This document shows positions 13,774-27,467 of a stretch of 64,000 nucleotides of DNA, one piece after another. This DNA is from Chrysomallon squamiferum. Taxonomy: Eukaryota > Mollusca > Gastropoda > Neomphalida > Peltospiridae. The DNA is taken from NCBI GenBank assembly GCA_012295275.1, contig CM022670.1:31955938-32019937 (forward strand), given 5' to 3'. Below the pieces are notes generated by a model that saw only the letters and a list, made by a program, of their open reading frames with translations, made no database searches and had not been told where the DNA came from. Position 1 is the first letter of the stretch; every line of letters begins with the position of its first letter. The translations under genes were made by a program, and so were the position numbers.

Positions 13774-15838
13774 ATATATTTGTATAACTTTAACCATATA
13801 GAAGATAAAAGAGAAAATGATTGGAGTGTAATCAAATGAAAGGAATAAAAATTATGTTAGTAAAATTAGTGTCATTTGTGTTTGTTTCTTAATTAAATGA
13901 AATCAGTTATTCTATCACTAAGTGATAATTTGTCAGAACTAATTTTCTGTTATGAAATCTAGGCCTGTTCATAAAGTTATTTTTAATCCTAGCCTGAGGT
14001 TTTATCTTGGGAAAGTTCACAGAATACTTCTGAACCAGTTAAGATTTCAGATCTGTTAATATTTGTATCATATTTGATTAATAACAAGAATACAAAAATA
14101 AAAGCAATTGTTGTGTGTATCAATTTAGCTCTATCAGTGGATTCTGCTGCCAGATAATGTAATATTATTATATGTTGAATAAATTATATTCATTGTATTA
14201 AAAATAAGTTTGATAAAAAATGAATATATGAATGCAATTCTTTGCTGGTATGCAATAAAAACTGACTGTATGCAGTCAATATTCTATATATTTTTGTTAA
14301 TATTTAGAAAACAAAATATTATATTTTGCTCCAGTATTTTTCAAATTCAGTTTGAATGGAATATATATATATAAAAAAAGTAAATAAAATCAATAAAGGA
14401 AACATTATCTGTATTACTGATTAAGAAAATAAATAAAAATATAAGAAACCATGACAGTTTGAGATGGTCAGTGTTTTCTGGTATAGTCTTGTGTGAGTCT
14501 TATTCAACATCCAGGTACATCTTCATAATCAACCTTGATTGGTGACATCTCAAATCGCTTACCTGTTCACCACCAACTCAAATGAACAAACCATTAATTA
14601 TCCTAATGACTTCATATTCAAGCAATTTGTTGTGTGTTTGCCAAATAACTGTTAGTCATCGTTGCTAATGATGTATTGGTACCACCATCTGTATGTCATA
14701 ACTGTTTGTCACTAAAGAGTGCTATTGTGTTATTCCTTTCTAATTATTTCTCCCAAATGACAATCCATGCCAGTTTCAATTCTGTACATAGACACTCATA
14801 TCATATAATAAGTCTGCTGGAATTACACAGACACGCAGCATATACAGAAATATGCAGGTTAAATTTGATTATTATAAAATTTCCTCCATCTTTTATATTC
14901 TCCATTATTTGTGATATTATTTGTGATAAAATGATGATTATTTTGACAATTAACAGTCATGTAATGATTAAAATCATAAAATGGGTATCTGAATAAACAT
15001 TCTGTGATATTTTAATCATCATCCACATAATAAAATTCTAAATCTAACTATTTCCATATCAGTTTAGGATAACTATTTTGTGTTCAACTCTTCATTTACA
15101 TTTTTTGATTCAGGATGTTTAAAAAAAAAAAAAATTAAAAATAAAAATGAATAAAAGCACATTTCATCTGACTGATATACTCTTTTACATAAATGACAAC
15201 ATAGTTCTAAAAATGTTCTGAGAAAATTTGCTTTGCATAAGCTTTATAATATGTACACCTGTTTTATTTTCACAATTTTCTTTCACAGGCTAAGTCAAAT
15301 TTTCAAAAGCTATCAATATAGAAATGTATAATTAGTGATCTCCTATAGAAATGATTTAGTTCATATTCAGGACAAAAACTGAGAAAAATGTATTTTTTAT
15401 TTCCCAATTTTAGCAAGTAATAAATTTTAAGTTTTTAACCCAGAAATAAATCTGAATCTGAAACGACATGGATTTTTTTTCTGATAATTTCCATACATTT
15501 GCACTTTGTTTTTCTTACATTTTTCTTATTTTTTTGTTGTTTATACTTTATCTAAAATATACACTGTATTTTATTTTAATGGTATTTTTAATTTCAGTTC
15601 TTCACAGAGTCGTAAATAAGTTATTTCCATCAGTTCTCTATATAACAGAAAATATTATTACAAGTTTCCAAATTTTTATAAATATATGTATTAGAATTTC
15701 ATTTTTACACTAAATTTAAAAATATCTATAAACCAAAAATCAGCAAAAATATTAAAATTTAAATTAAAAATCATATATACATAAAACATATACACACACA
15801 AATATTTCTATGCAAAGTAAACATCAAAAGAAACTTAC

Positions 15839-16005
15839 CTGTGGGCCACACCCCTTTCATGCAGATAGTGCAGTGCGGAAACAAGCTGACGAACATAAAT
15901 GCGTGACTTTTCCTCTGACAAACGACATTCCTGATGCATTTTAATGTAAGTCAGTAATTCCCCACCTGAAGCATATTCCGTAACAAGACAGTATAATGTG
16001 GTTGC
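15839..16005 (-). CDS. HUNK: HUNK-like kinase, coding exon 3 (hinge to HR of the HRD motif)
   Basis: An exon of 55 codons plus two bases, residues 81-135 and part of 136. A TTTTTGCAG acceptor precedes GCA, and the donor is AG followed by GTAAGT, phase 2. It encodes the hinge (CLVTEYASGGELL), helix E (SRIYVRQLVSALHYLHE) and RGVAHR. The exon is cut within the arginine of the catalytic HRD motif, so the Asp and the DFG segment lie in the next exon. The gatekeeper is Thr89 (LVTEY). Vertebrate HUNK has Met here as I recall it, whereas SIK kinases have Thr. The pattern Y-V-R-Q-L-V-S-A-x-x-x-L-H-x-x-G-V-x-H-R again points to HUNK. No DLKxEN or DFG coding segment was found on the minus strand between here and position 1, so the gene continues outside the window. 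Confidence 0.93.
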
Positions 16006-16418
16006 CTGCAAAAAGTAAAGAATAAATAGAAACACATTACATGAAGTGCTTAAACTGTCTAATTTGTCAACTTTTTTTTAATAAATGGGAACAGTACAAA
16101 ATTAGATAATTACTTGACACACACATTGGAAAGAAACAATTTGTTATTTTACTTTCACATGATGTTTTATGTACATTAACTAAACAACACAACAACACTT
16201 GTTTGTAATTGTCAAATTTGGTTTCTCTAGCTCTAAAGTTTGTTTTGAAATTTATGTTTTTTTAGGATACTGTCTGCAGTAAGCATCTTTCCTCTTTTTA
16301 TCTCTCATATGTTTCTATTTCTCATGTTTCTTTTCTACTTTATTCACTGTTTCCATTCTCTCTCTCTCTCTCCCTCCCTCACAAATACATAATTAATGTC
16401 AGGATCTATATATAAAGC

Positions 16419-16450
16419 ATTCAAAATTCATGGTATGTGCTGTTTACAAA
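16419..16450 (+). mobile_element. Possible short SINE core relic
   Basis: TTCAAAATTCATGGTATGTG followed by CTG on the plus strand resembles the same core block as the copies near 22.6 and 26.3 kb. Nothing else of the element is visible. Confidence 0.25.
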
Positions 16451-17094
16451 TATATGGAAATTAATGCTGTAGTAAACCAACAATTACATTATCACATGAT
16501 AAACCAAAAAACTGAATATAAACTCAGATGTATTTTAACAACAGTAATTACTAATAGAATTAGTATTCATCAAAATCAATTGAAATCCTTAAGTCCCAAG
16601 GCAATATTTCTGTCATTATATATTCACATTGTGTTTTGAAAGAAGCACACTAATTAGAATATATCCTACTCTAGTTCATTATCTGAGTTTAAAAATAAAC
16701 AACTTCATAAATATTACATGAGCTTCAACTTCAAAATGCTTGCACCATCAATTGTGATATCGCTAATTTTTTAGGATTATTATTAGTTTGTATACAGTGA
16801 CTGAAAACAATCCTACATTTTTTATTGTATTTTTTTTATATATTTTCTTTTATATATTAAACTGTAACAACAGACAGAATGTTATAAATGAATGGCTGAA
16901 AGGCAGTATCTGCAGAATTAGTGCCTACAGGGAAATGCAACTCAATGGTTAATAGTGGTAGCTGAACAGCAGAAGACTCATAACTCACAGAATTGGATGA
17001 CATTAGGAGTGTCTGATGATAGATCTCTGTCAGGATGGTGGAGCAGCCTGCACCTTAGTGGTTAAAATGGTCAGATGTGTACTGTAGATGCCAT

Positions 17095-18345
17095 CAGTGG
17101 TTAAAGCACCTGTCTGATATATAATGGGGATGTTGTCAGGGGTTAGAACACCCATCTAATATATAATGGGGATGTTCTCAGGGGTTAGAACACCTGTATG
17201 ATATATAATGGGGATGTTCTCAGGGGTTAGAACACCCATCTAATATATAATGGGGATGTTCTCAGGGGTTAGAACACCTGTATGATATATAATGGGGATG
17301 TTCTCAGGGGTTAAAGCACCTGTATGTTATATAATGGGGATGTTCTCAGGGGTTAGAACACCCATCTAATATATAATGGGGATGTTCTCTGGGGTTAAAG
17401 CACCTGTATGTTATATAATGGGGATGTTATCAGGGGTTAGAACACCTGTATGTTATATAATGGGGATGTTATCAGGGGTTAGAGCACCTGTATGTTATAT
17501 AATGGGGATGTTCTCAGGGGTTAGAACACCTGTATGTTATATAATGGGGATGTTATCAGGGGTTAGAGCACCTGTATGTTATATAATGGGGATGTTATCA
17601 GGGGTTAGAACACCTGTATGTTATATAATGGGGATGTTATCAGGGGTTAGAACACCTGTATGTTATATAATGGGGATGTTCTCTGGGGTTAAAGCACCTG
17701 TATGTTATATAATGGGGATGTTATCAGGGGTTAGAACACCTGTATGTTATATAATGGGGATGTTATCAGGGGTTAAAGCACCTGTATGATTATATAATGG
17801 GGATGTTCTCTGGGGTTAAAGCACCTGTATGATATATAATGGGGGATGTTCTCAAGGGTTAGAACACCTGTATGATATATAATGGGGGATGTTCTCAAGG
17901 GTTAGAACACCTGTATGATATATAATGGGGGATGTTCTCAGGGGTTAGAACACCTGTATGATATATAATGGGGGATGTTCTCAAGGGTTAGAACACCTGT
18001 ATGATATATAATGGGGGATGTTATCAGGGGTTAGAACACCTGTATGATATATAATGGGGGATGTTCTCAAGGGTTAGAACACCTGTATGATATATAATGG
18101 GGGATGTTATCAGGGGTTAGAACACCTGTATGATATATAATGGGGGATGTTATCAGGGGTTAGAACACCTGTATGATATATAATGGGGGATGTTCTCAAG
18201 GGTTAGAACACCTGTATGATATATAATGGGGGATGTTATCAGGGGTTAGAAAACCTGTATGATATATAATGGGGGATGTTCTCAAGGGTTAGAACACCTG
18301 TATGATATATAATGGGGGATGTTCTCGGGGGTTAGAAAACAGATC
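17095..18345. repeat. Minisatellite, 42-43-bp units (about 29 copies)
   Basis: Tandem copies of GGGGATGTTATCAGGGGTTA, then GAACACCTGTATGTTATATA, then AT. The left half has 42-bp units, including an 84-bp alternation of CCCATCTAATAT and CCTGTATGATAT types. From about 17830 the units have five Gs and are 43 bp. The plus-strand 137-codon open frame at 17376-17789 is 14-residue periodic and spurious. The segment TCAGGGGTTAGAGCACCTG resembles the A-box part of a tRNA or a tRNA-derived SINE head, and similar sequence occurs just upstream at about 17.05-17.12 kb. Confidence 0.95.
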
Positions 18346-19831
18346 TAATGGGACACATTCAGTGATTAAAAAACCTTATAACTTGCTAAATGATAAGAGG
18401 CTGCAGTCTTCTTAATTCATATCATATACAAAACTGAAAAATTACATTAATAAAATATTCACTTGATGAATTTAGCAATAATAATTTTAAAAAGGAAATT
18501 TTAAAAATAAAATCAAAACTTTATATGTAACTTTTAAAATAACATTCAGTGTGCTAAAATTTAGATATTATTTACTTAACAGAATTTTTTTATTTAAAAT
18601 ATACACACACAGATACATAATTTTTTTATATGTTCATATTGTGATTATTTTATATGATGTTTAAAAGTAATATTAGATACTTCAGTAAGTAATAACATGA
18701 ACAAACACATACAAGTCATTCTTACATTTCACACGTACAGGATGTTCAGACTGTAATTATTTTAACTGAATATATAATGACATCAATACATAATGTGAAT
18801 GTCATACTGAGTTGTATATCAAACAAGTTTTAACATCTTCTAACTCAGGTCATATCAACAATATAAAGTGTTCCAGTTAATTTTGTTGTTGTTGTTGTCA
18901 TCTAAACATGTGTTGGCATGATATTAAAAAAACAAATCACATTTCCAAAAACCTATCTTAACTATTTTATTGTTTACATGACAACCAAGCCCAAACAAGT
19001 AGTATGCCAACCATTAAATGTGCCGTTTCTATTCACAGTGTACACAAATAGAATTACCAGTATCTCCTAAGATTACAAAAAGGTTACTGATAAGCTACTA
19101 TATACTTTTTTGTTATCTTCATTCTTTTGGGGAAACTAAATAAAAGGTACAACCCATCTCATGAGCAGCCTTAACCTTCAGCTCTTTGCACTTTATGACC
19201 TCTTACAAACTTGTCTATACACAATGAAAACTTAGCCACTGTTACTGGCGGTAGACTCTGTAATGGGAGTCCTATGATTCAGTGAATTGCCTTGGTAATT
19301 AAATTTACTTACAGAATAAACATGCTACACAGCACACCCTAGGGGTTCATTTAAAACATAACAATGGGCTTTCTTGTGCTTACTGCTGGTATACTGTAGT
19401 TAAGTATATCACACTACATACAAAAGATGCTTGATCAGATTTTATAATTAAAAAAAAATATTTTTTTTGTTAATAAATATTCTTAATATTTTTTACTATT
19501 ATTATTAATTTTCCTCTCTTTTTTGTTCTTTAGATTTGTGTAAAGTTTATTTTATTTATTTATTATTATCATTTTTTTTGTTGTTGAAGATCTGGATATG
19601 ATGCTCTATCAACATTTCTTCCATCACTAATTTATGAGACTTTTATTAATATGCATACAGGGACTGAAAACTATCACGGAATATACTGTCTTACAGTAAC
19701 TATACTTTGCTTCTATATCATTGTAATCCCAGCAGTTAGATTAAAATATGATAAAAAATGCTGTATTTAATACTATAAGTAAATATAATGTGTATAATAT
19801 GTGCATGGATATGTGATTCTATGCATATGTA

Positions 19832-19835
<4 letters not shown>

Positions 19836-19867
<32 letters not shown>

Positions 19868-19893
19868 CGCGCGCATGTGTGTACATATGTGTG
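19836..19893. repeat. (TG)n tract followed by a GCGCGC alternating block
   Basis: TG repeats to about 19863 continue as GCGAGCGCGCGCATGTGTGT and further alternating purine-pyrimidine sequence. This is the only GC-alternating stretch in the intron. Confidence 0.9.
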
Positions 19894-21107
19894 TTGTGAA
19901 GAAAAACAAAATGAGGTAGAGCATACGTGTTTCCACAAAGTTTCAATTTATCATCAGTAGGAGAAAAAAGACACTAGTGTATGCACAAGATCTGTGTAAA
20001 GTTTAGAAGACATCTCTTGCATAAAAAAGGTTACAGGTTATACAGACAGTAGACTGAACTGCATAATGCAAGGTAAATCTACTTATATTACACAAGTCAG
20101 TTAAAGATGAATAGGTCATATATTTATGGAGAAGAAAATAGTTTATCATCATTAACATGTCAAAGATATATGTGAAAAACTCTAAATTAAATGAAAAAAA
20201 TATGACTATAAAATTTTTGTTTACCAAAAGTTAATATGAGTACTTACCTATTTTGTATTATTCACTTTTTTATTTCTATTTTATTTTGTTTTTTAAAAAT
20301 GTTTGGTTTTGTGAAGAATTTTTTCTACTTGATCTCTTATTTCACAGAGATGTACCTTTAAATGTGATTAAGTGGCAACCAGATACTAATATTTTGTCTA
20401 GTCATCAAATAAATTAAATCTCCAACTTTTTTTTATGGTTCTGTTATTAATCCTGAAAGCTTGTTTCTAATTTTATAAACATTTTATTTTAAATTAATAA
20501 ATAAAGTTACTATGAAATAAAAATCACAACAAAAAATTTCATATTAAATACTCATAATTTATTATTATGCCACAACCCATCATTTACCATTATGCCAAAT
20601 GACAAAATTTCCCACAATGCATCTTTTACAAATATGTTACAACACACCAACATTTACCACTGTTCTACAACCCATTGTGAACCACTATACCACGACCCAT
20701 CATTTCCCATAATGCATCTTTTACAAATACACTATAATCAGTCATTTACAAGTGATTATGGACCATCATTTACCATTATTCCACAACCCACAATTTACCA
20801 CAATGCATCATTTACAAATATGTTACAACCTATCATTTACCAGTGCTGCGACTGGTTAAGGACTATTGTTTACCATAATGCAACATTCTCTACATCTTAT
20901 TTTGCCAAATATCTAAATGTTTCAACCTATTAAGGAAGACACTGACTTACAACCAATTCTACAATAACCTGACATTTTACCTCATAATCTAATCAAACAG
21001 TCACCATTTCAACTATCTAAAAGATCTTGTAACATATCAATAGTAATATTTTAAGCTTAATCTTTCTACTTAATGCATTATTTTTCACATTCTTTCAGTT
21101 TTTAAAC

Positions 21108-21320
21108 TTGATGAGTCATTGCTTGTACTTAGAGCACTTGTCCAAGGTATGTGCTGTCAGGTGACTGGACTATTTTATATTTCAACAAGTGCTCCAACAC
21201 TGATTTATCAAAGGCTGTGGAATATGCTTTCCTTTGATTTTGGAAGTGCTGATAACAAAATTCACTTTTTGCTCCATAATAACAAATCCCAGAGTGACTT
21301 CATCTGGTTTCCTTTCCAAC
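21108..21320 (+). mobile_element. Decayed SINE copy, molluscan type
   Basis: A head-like segment (GTACTTAGAGCACTTGTCC) is followed about 70 bp later by TTATCAAAGGCTGTGGAATATGC and, further on, CTGGTTTCCTTT. The order and spacing fit the SINE core I recall from molluscs (ATCAAAGGCCGTGGTATGTGC ... GGGTTTCCTCTC). It is strongly diverged. Confidence 0.55.
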
Positions 21321-21461
21321 TTTACCACAAATTAAAATTTAAAAAAACATTTATTTTTCTGCTTCTCATATTAATTTACTCCCTTTTTTCCTTTTTATTA
21401 TTATTATATAGTTTTAATTTAAATTACAAAATAGTTCTTAAAGGGAATCAAGGATAAATAA

Positions 21462-21463
<2 letters not shown>

Positions 21464-21525
<62 letters not shown>
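21464..21525. repeat. (GA)n microsatellite
   Basis: A pure AG/GA dinucleotide tract of 62 bp lying about 145 bp downstream of the SINE relic that ends near 21320. Confidence 0.97.
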
Positions 21526-21526
<1 letters not shown>

Positions 21527-22633
21527 AGAAAGTGTTTTTGAAATGAAGTTTTAAGTTACTGTATTATATAATTTGTTAATTAAGATTCCTTATAAAAATA
21601 TTTTAAAAAATTAAATAAAATTTTAATAGAAAGCTATATATCATCTTGTCAAACACATTTTTTATGAATATGTTCATTTTGAAACCCACCAACTTCCATA
21701 TGTGCCTTCAAACACAGGAAACACCTTAAACTGGAGCAAGAGAGAAAGGAAGAAAAAAAAGTGAAGATGATTTCAACATTCCAAAGTTATGGCAAATAAA
21801 ATAATACAATTCAGCATCCTGTCCAGGTCAAAGACCCCATCTGGCAAATATTTCATCTGCAAGGTTTGAAACATGATACAGACAGGCGTACATCAAACCC
21901 TAAGTATATTCATCTCACCCCTAACTTTATTACTGTTTTTAATAAGGGCAATCACAAATATTTTATAGCCACAGTGCACAAGTCCGGCCAGTAATTCTGC
22001 TGATTACAGGAATCTAAAAACACCTTAAAAACGAATACACCCCACAGATGCTCCATAAAAGATGATTCATGTACATGTTTTGCAAGAGAGAGTTGGTTGA
22101 TAAGCACTGCCTCTATATATACATATGAGTATATATATTCACATGAGACTTGGCGAGTGTAGGTAACACTGTTGGATCTGCATTAACAAGCCTATCTTAA
22201 AGGGAACCCATAAACTAAGGACAGCGTGGTGCCTGCAGCTGAAGCCATCAAACAGTGCAGTGTGTTATATATTGTCATGCTGCTCCAAATGACTATTATT
22301 AAAAGGATTAATCTAATTAATAAAATTGGTAACAAAGTTAATATTCTTTTCACTTTCATCATTTATTATTATTATTAGATGTTGAAAAAACTGAAACATT
22401 TTATTACAAAACTGTTGTAATTTTTTTTTTTTACATTTCTGATACATGATATTACTGATCTTTTCTCCTTTTTTTGTTGTAAAAGTGGTTCTCCAAAAGA
22501 CTTAACATACTAAGGTTTTTAAATCAGGAACACATCTATTTATTCAATAAACAGAAACAACAGAAGCCAACTTTAAATATTTTTAAAAGAATTTGGGCAA
22601 ATAACATCTGATGAACAAATAAATAACACAGAC

Positions 22634-22654
22634 CAGCACATACCATGAACTTTG
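22634..22654 (-). mobile_element. Short SINE core relic
   Basis: 21 bases identical to 26340-26360. On the minus strand they read as AAGTTCATGGTATGTGCTG, close to the family core AAGGCCGTGGTATGTGCTA. Only this short block is recognisable. Confidence 0.35.
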
Positions 22655-24273
22655 TAAAAATATATTAATATTTATTAATACCAAATTCAGATGAAAACTT
22701 GTTACAGTTTTACAATTATCTTATGTGATTGTGAATGTCATTAATGATTAACTAATCATACTTCAACATTATGCTTTGTCATCAGATATTTCATGTTAAA
22801 CAAATGGCAAATGTGAGACTAAAGGGCAAACAATTATAGAAGGATTTAAACTGAACCAATCCTTTAATGTATAAACTTCTTATCAAACTGAATAATACTT
22901 GGGAAGAAAAGCAGCATTATAAGTAACATCAGAATTCATTGCATAATTGGAAAACATATTAATATCAAACACATGTTAATTGTGACATCTGAGTAAAGGC
23001 ATGAAACCACATACTCAGACTGCTTTTTTATTTAACATTTAATTTTTTTTATTTTGTTGTAGCTGTGGATAGCAATATTAGGCAAAATGCAACCAAAAGT
23101 TTTGCTATAATTTGTTAACAAATAGTTGTGCATTATTAAAATGTATACAACAAACAAAATTAAATTATTATCTGAAAGAATTATGTTTGGTGTGTTTGTG
23201 TATATTTATGTACATTTATCTAGAGTGTATATGTTGTAAGGTTTTATAATTATGAATATATGTGTACTGGCTTGAAAGTGTTGTCGGATATAGACATGTA
23301 TGTGTTGTGTGGATATTTGCATGTATGTGTTGTGTGGGCATAGGCATGCATATGTGTTTTATGGACATAGGCTTCAATATATATGTGGATCAGAAGATAT
23401 GTGTTATTCTGTTTATTTTCTTAAGTATCATTAAAACCCATTGGCACAAGTATAAACATTGAAAGAAATGTAAAAAACAATCATGCTCAACATTTTCAAT
23501 ATTTGAAAAACCTCCATTAATAATGAATATAAATTTAAAATCATTTAACCATTCTCCATGTATCAACAACAAGAAGAACAGAAAAACAGAGCATCAAGTA
23601 CATGGAAATGTAGTTTTGAATTCTACTGCTACATGTACTGCCCAGTTCTGCTGATCTGTGCACAATGTGCCAGAATGAGTCAGACAAGATGCTTGAAGGT
23701 TCTATTACATTTTATCATCACTAAATAAATAAACCACAATAAGATATTTCAGGCCAAGATATTTTTAAAATAATCACTAATCTGTCTCATTTTTTGCATT
23801 TTTTTCTCTAAAAATATGTTAGTGTTATGCTATTTATTAGCTCATCATACACTGCTGGTTTTATTTAGACCCATAAAAAGGTATTGTTTTCTAAATGGCG
23901 TCACAAATACTAAAAGTGCATGATGAAATTCTTCAGCTCCAAAGTTCATGAGAAAAGGTTCTTCATATGAGATTATTCTGGCCAGAAAGATTCAACTAAA
24001 GCAAGTTTGATTCAAAATATTGCTGATGCATCATGGTTAAAGATTGGGTGGGGGTATTTTGATAGAGGAGGTAATCTACCTGTGATAGATAAAAACAGAT
24101 ATAAATATTACCGTATATAAACATACCACTGTCGCTGAAGAATGCAAATAAATATGTTAAATATGATTCATACAAACAAAAAATCCTGATGAAAGATTTA
24201 TTGGAATGCAAGAGTTCTTCATTTAATTCTCTTCAGGTTTGCTGGGGGACTTTTTGTTGGTTTTGGGTTGTTG

Positions 24274-24298
24274 TTTTTTTTTTTTTTTTTTTTTTTTT
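24274..24298. repeat. Poly(T) tract
   Basis: 25 consecutive Ts, preceded by G/T-rich sequence. No retroposon body could be recognised next to it. Confidence 0.9.
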
Positions 24299-26339
24299 CA
24301 TTTTGAAACAAATATTACCATTCATTGGCAAGATGAGGTGATATCAAAGTAGCAATACATATTTAACAGCTAAACATTCATTTAGGCTAACTGTGTGTAA
24401 AGCAGTATTCTTGTTTCAATTATATGATTAAAACAATATATGCATTTTTTACTTTTTACCACATCAATAGGTCCAACAGTATTACTATGGAAATTGGAGA
24501 ACTGTTTAACTTAGAAATGATCACCCATATTCAGAGGATTAAACTGCATCATCCTGCTATGGAGTAACACATTATACTTTTTTCTGTTTCTACAAAACCA
24601 GAGATACATAATACCTTATTAATAGGAAATTTCTATTTTGAGTCTTCTAACAAACACTTGTTAAATAATGTATATAAGAATTATCAGTGAAAAGCATTCC
24701 TTTCCTTTTAAGAATGCAACAGTCCACATGCCACTGAACAGTTTACAACTAATGATTGTTTTAAAAGAGAAACCTATAATGTTATATAATGTTAAAACTA
24801 TTAAATTTCTATACTAATATTCCACTAACTGCATAAACTAGATCATGTATGTGAAGATAACAAGTTCTAATTTATCACAAAGTTAAAACATTAAAAATGA
24901 TGAAAAGGTATCAAAGCAAAGATTCTAATTTTAAACTATACAAAGATTCAAAAAGCCAAGAATCTACTCCTACACTTCAATACTGTATAGTTACAAAAGA
25001 GGTTCCAAAAACTCATATATCAAGAAACAAGACAATTTGTAATGACCATCTCAGTTACTATGCCAACATTTAATATGTCCAAGAGAAAAAAATGGCCAAA
25101 AATTCTCATTTGATAGTGGACTGCAACTATGTGCCATTTGAAATACAATTAGACCATTAGTGAGCAAGGGAGGTCCAAGGCAGCAAGAATTGATAATAAA
25201 CTAGAGAAAGATAATGCCATAAGACCTGGGATGATAAGCCAAGACAGTTAACACATCAAGATCCAGGATGGTAAAGGATCGATATTCTCTCTGTAGATTT
25301 GTACAAAATCCGCATAATCAATCTCAAAGGAGAAGGAACAAACACGTCAATATAAAAAGAAGCCAGAAGCCTCTTAGCTGCAATGGTCAATCAAGACCAT
25401 CACTGGTGTAACGGTTACTGAATAGGCATATGTTCCACACAACATACATCATTAACATATAAAGTAGAAGAGATTTTTTTTTTTTATCTCAAGTGGATAT
25501 TATCAATACAGTGAGAAATGAAAATGTTTATTTCTTCAGATGCTGTGAAATGTAATGTTCCCTGCTACCATCATTGTTAACTAATTATATTACATATTCA
25601 TATCATACATTCAGGATATGATATCTAATCAAGCTGCAACTTGATCCTAATAACATCACACACAGTTTCTGTGCAGTAGAACTCTAATTAACCAGGTCAC
25701 ATCTCCAGACTTGATGTTAAACTATAAGGTTTCAAATCACTATTTCTTAAAGTTAAATGTAATGATGAAAATTCAATTCCATTTAGTGTTTTTGTGAAAA
25801 TATAGTTGAATTTATTAAAATAACTGAATTTAAATTTATAAGTAAATAATACCAAAGGTTTATGTTTATTTTGATGAAAACATAATTTTATAATATAATG
25901 AAAACATTGATATTTTATATTTTATTTCATAAACAATTATTAACCAGCATTAAAATTAAAAAGAATAAATGAATAACCTCTTCAATATTTAAGAACATCT
26001 CAGCATATGTTTTATAATAATATCTAATAGATAGCAGTTTTATGTCCATAATGATAAAGTGAAATAAAAATCCTCAAGGTACATTCTTTTTAGCAGCAAA
26101 ATGTATTTTATTACAACCTTACCACAAACCATAAAACACACACAAGTCAAAGCTTGTTTTAGTCAAATGCAGGTTTCTCACTTTAATAAATACAAATAAT
26201 AAATAACCATACAGCTCATCTCACATACCAAAAAAAAAAAAGAAGAAGGAAAGAAAGAAAAATAACAACAAAAGATTCTGGTATCAAGTTTTAAAAACTA
26301 TCTATTTACTTATTATAATTATTTTTTTTAAAGTCATCT

Positions 26340-26360
26340 CAGCACATACCATGAACTTTG
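26340..26360 (-). mobile_element. Short SINE core relic
   Basis: The same 21 bases as at 22634-22654, in the same orientation. Flanks do not match beyond this block, so these are separate old insertions or a chance-preserved motif. Confidence 0.35.
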
Positions 26361-26763
26361 ACATCTAAAATACAAAGAAACTGAGGTAATCCATTTAACA
26401 AATGCCCTAAGAACTGATCCCACAGTCATATCCTATTCCTACAAAATTTCTGAGAACAAAATTTATTTCTGCTGTAAATCTTGTGTTACTATCACTTTGA
26501 AAAAGATAATAGGGAAGAAAAGAAGAGGGGGGGAGAGAAAAAAAAAGATTCTGTCTGCTCACTTATGTATAAATGTTAGTAGGTTGAACATCTTTAGCCT
26601 TTCAACAAGTTTAATCAAATGGACAGTTTTTATGAGAACCACCAAAGAAGAATGTAAAAAAGAAAAAATTTAAGTTAAAAAAAAAAGAAAAAAGAAAAGA
26701 AAATCCACCTTTTGAATGATCTTGATGTCAGGATTTCATTTCAAAAAGGGGCATAGACTTTGT

Positions 26764-27198
26764 TTAAACAAATGGGTGCCATCTTGTAAAATATATCAAA
26801 GATTCTTTGGCTACCAGTGAAACTTCAGATGACACATCACCAAATATGGTGTTTAGGACAACATTCTTGGCTTCAGAAAAAAACATCTTTTGCATACAGC
26901 CACACAGCTGTCTGGGGTATGTGTTTTTTCTTTTTCTTTTTTTCTGGCACTGAAGGTTTATATGTAAGTAAAGTTTATTGCCAGTTCTAATGTTACAAAT
27001 GTCTGGTGATGCTGCATCCAGGAAGTGTGGCTCTTGAGGGGTGAACATTGTCACCAGCTGTAGTGTATCAAACTCTGGGATTACCACAAATAGTTTCCTT
27101 TGAGAAAAACAACACCAACCAGAACTGAAACTAATGGTAGAATAAACATATATTAGTTTACAAGGATTTAGAACATGTGGATCAGTGATATGAATTTG
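26764..27198 (-). CDS. Unassigned 144-codon open frame (hypothetical)
   Basis: A stop-free minus-strand frame from just after a TAA (27199-27201) to a TAA at 26764-26766. This is long for such AT-rich DNA. Residues look coding-like in the middle (VVIPEFDTLQLVTMFTPQEP, then DICNIRTGNKLYLHINLQCQ), followed by a lysine/arginine run and a cysteine-containing tail. Two good acceptors lie inside it: TTTCAG before 27124 and TCTCAAAG before 27097. The frame used needs a phase-2 intron, so it cannot be spliced from kinase exon 2, which ends in phase 0. No ATG lies near the start; the first is about 50 codons in. No domain is recognised. It may be an exon of a nested gene, a decayed coding fragment, or chance. 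Confidence 0.25.
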   Translation of the reverse strand, partial: QIHITDPHVLNPCKLIYVYSTISFSSGWCCFSQRKLFVVIPEFDTLQLVTMFTPQEPHFLDAASPDICNIRTGNKLYLHINLQCQKKRKRKNTYPRQLCGCMQKMFFSEAKNVVLNTIFGDVSSEVSLVAKESLIYFTRWHPFV

Positions 27199-27467
27199 TT
27201 ACCTTGTATTTCCAGAATATTTTTTAAAACACAAAAAAGCCTGAATGAATGAATAATGACTGCAACAGAAAAACATGTGGTTAACAGCAGTATTTTTAAA
27301 GTTATTTATTGTTTTTTTTAAATTTATTATCATAACAAAATCTAGATAATGTGTGTATACATTTTCCATCACTAATGATTAAAAATTTTATTTAAAAAAG
27401 GATCAATCAATACAGTAATGCACACAAAATCTTAATCCAGCACCTATAAATACACTACCACCCCCTT

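Noticed and set aside
17376-17789. 137-codon plus-strand frame of 14-residue repeats
   Set aside because: It exists only because 42 is divisible by 3, and it ends where units become 43 bp. It is a minisatellite by-product.
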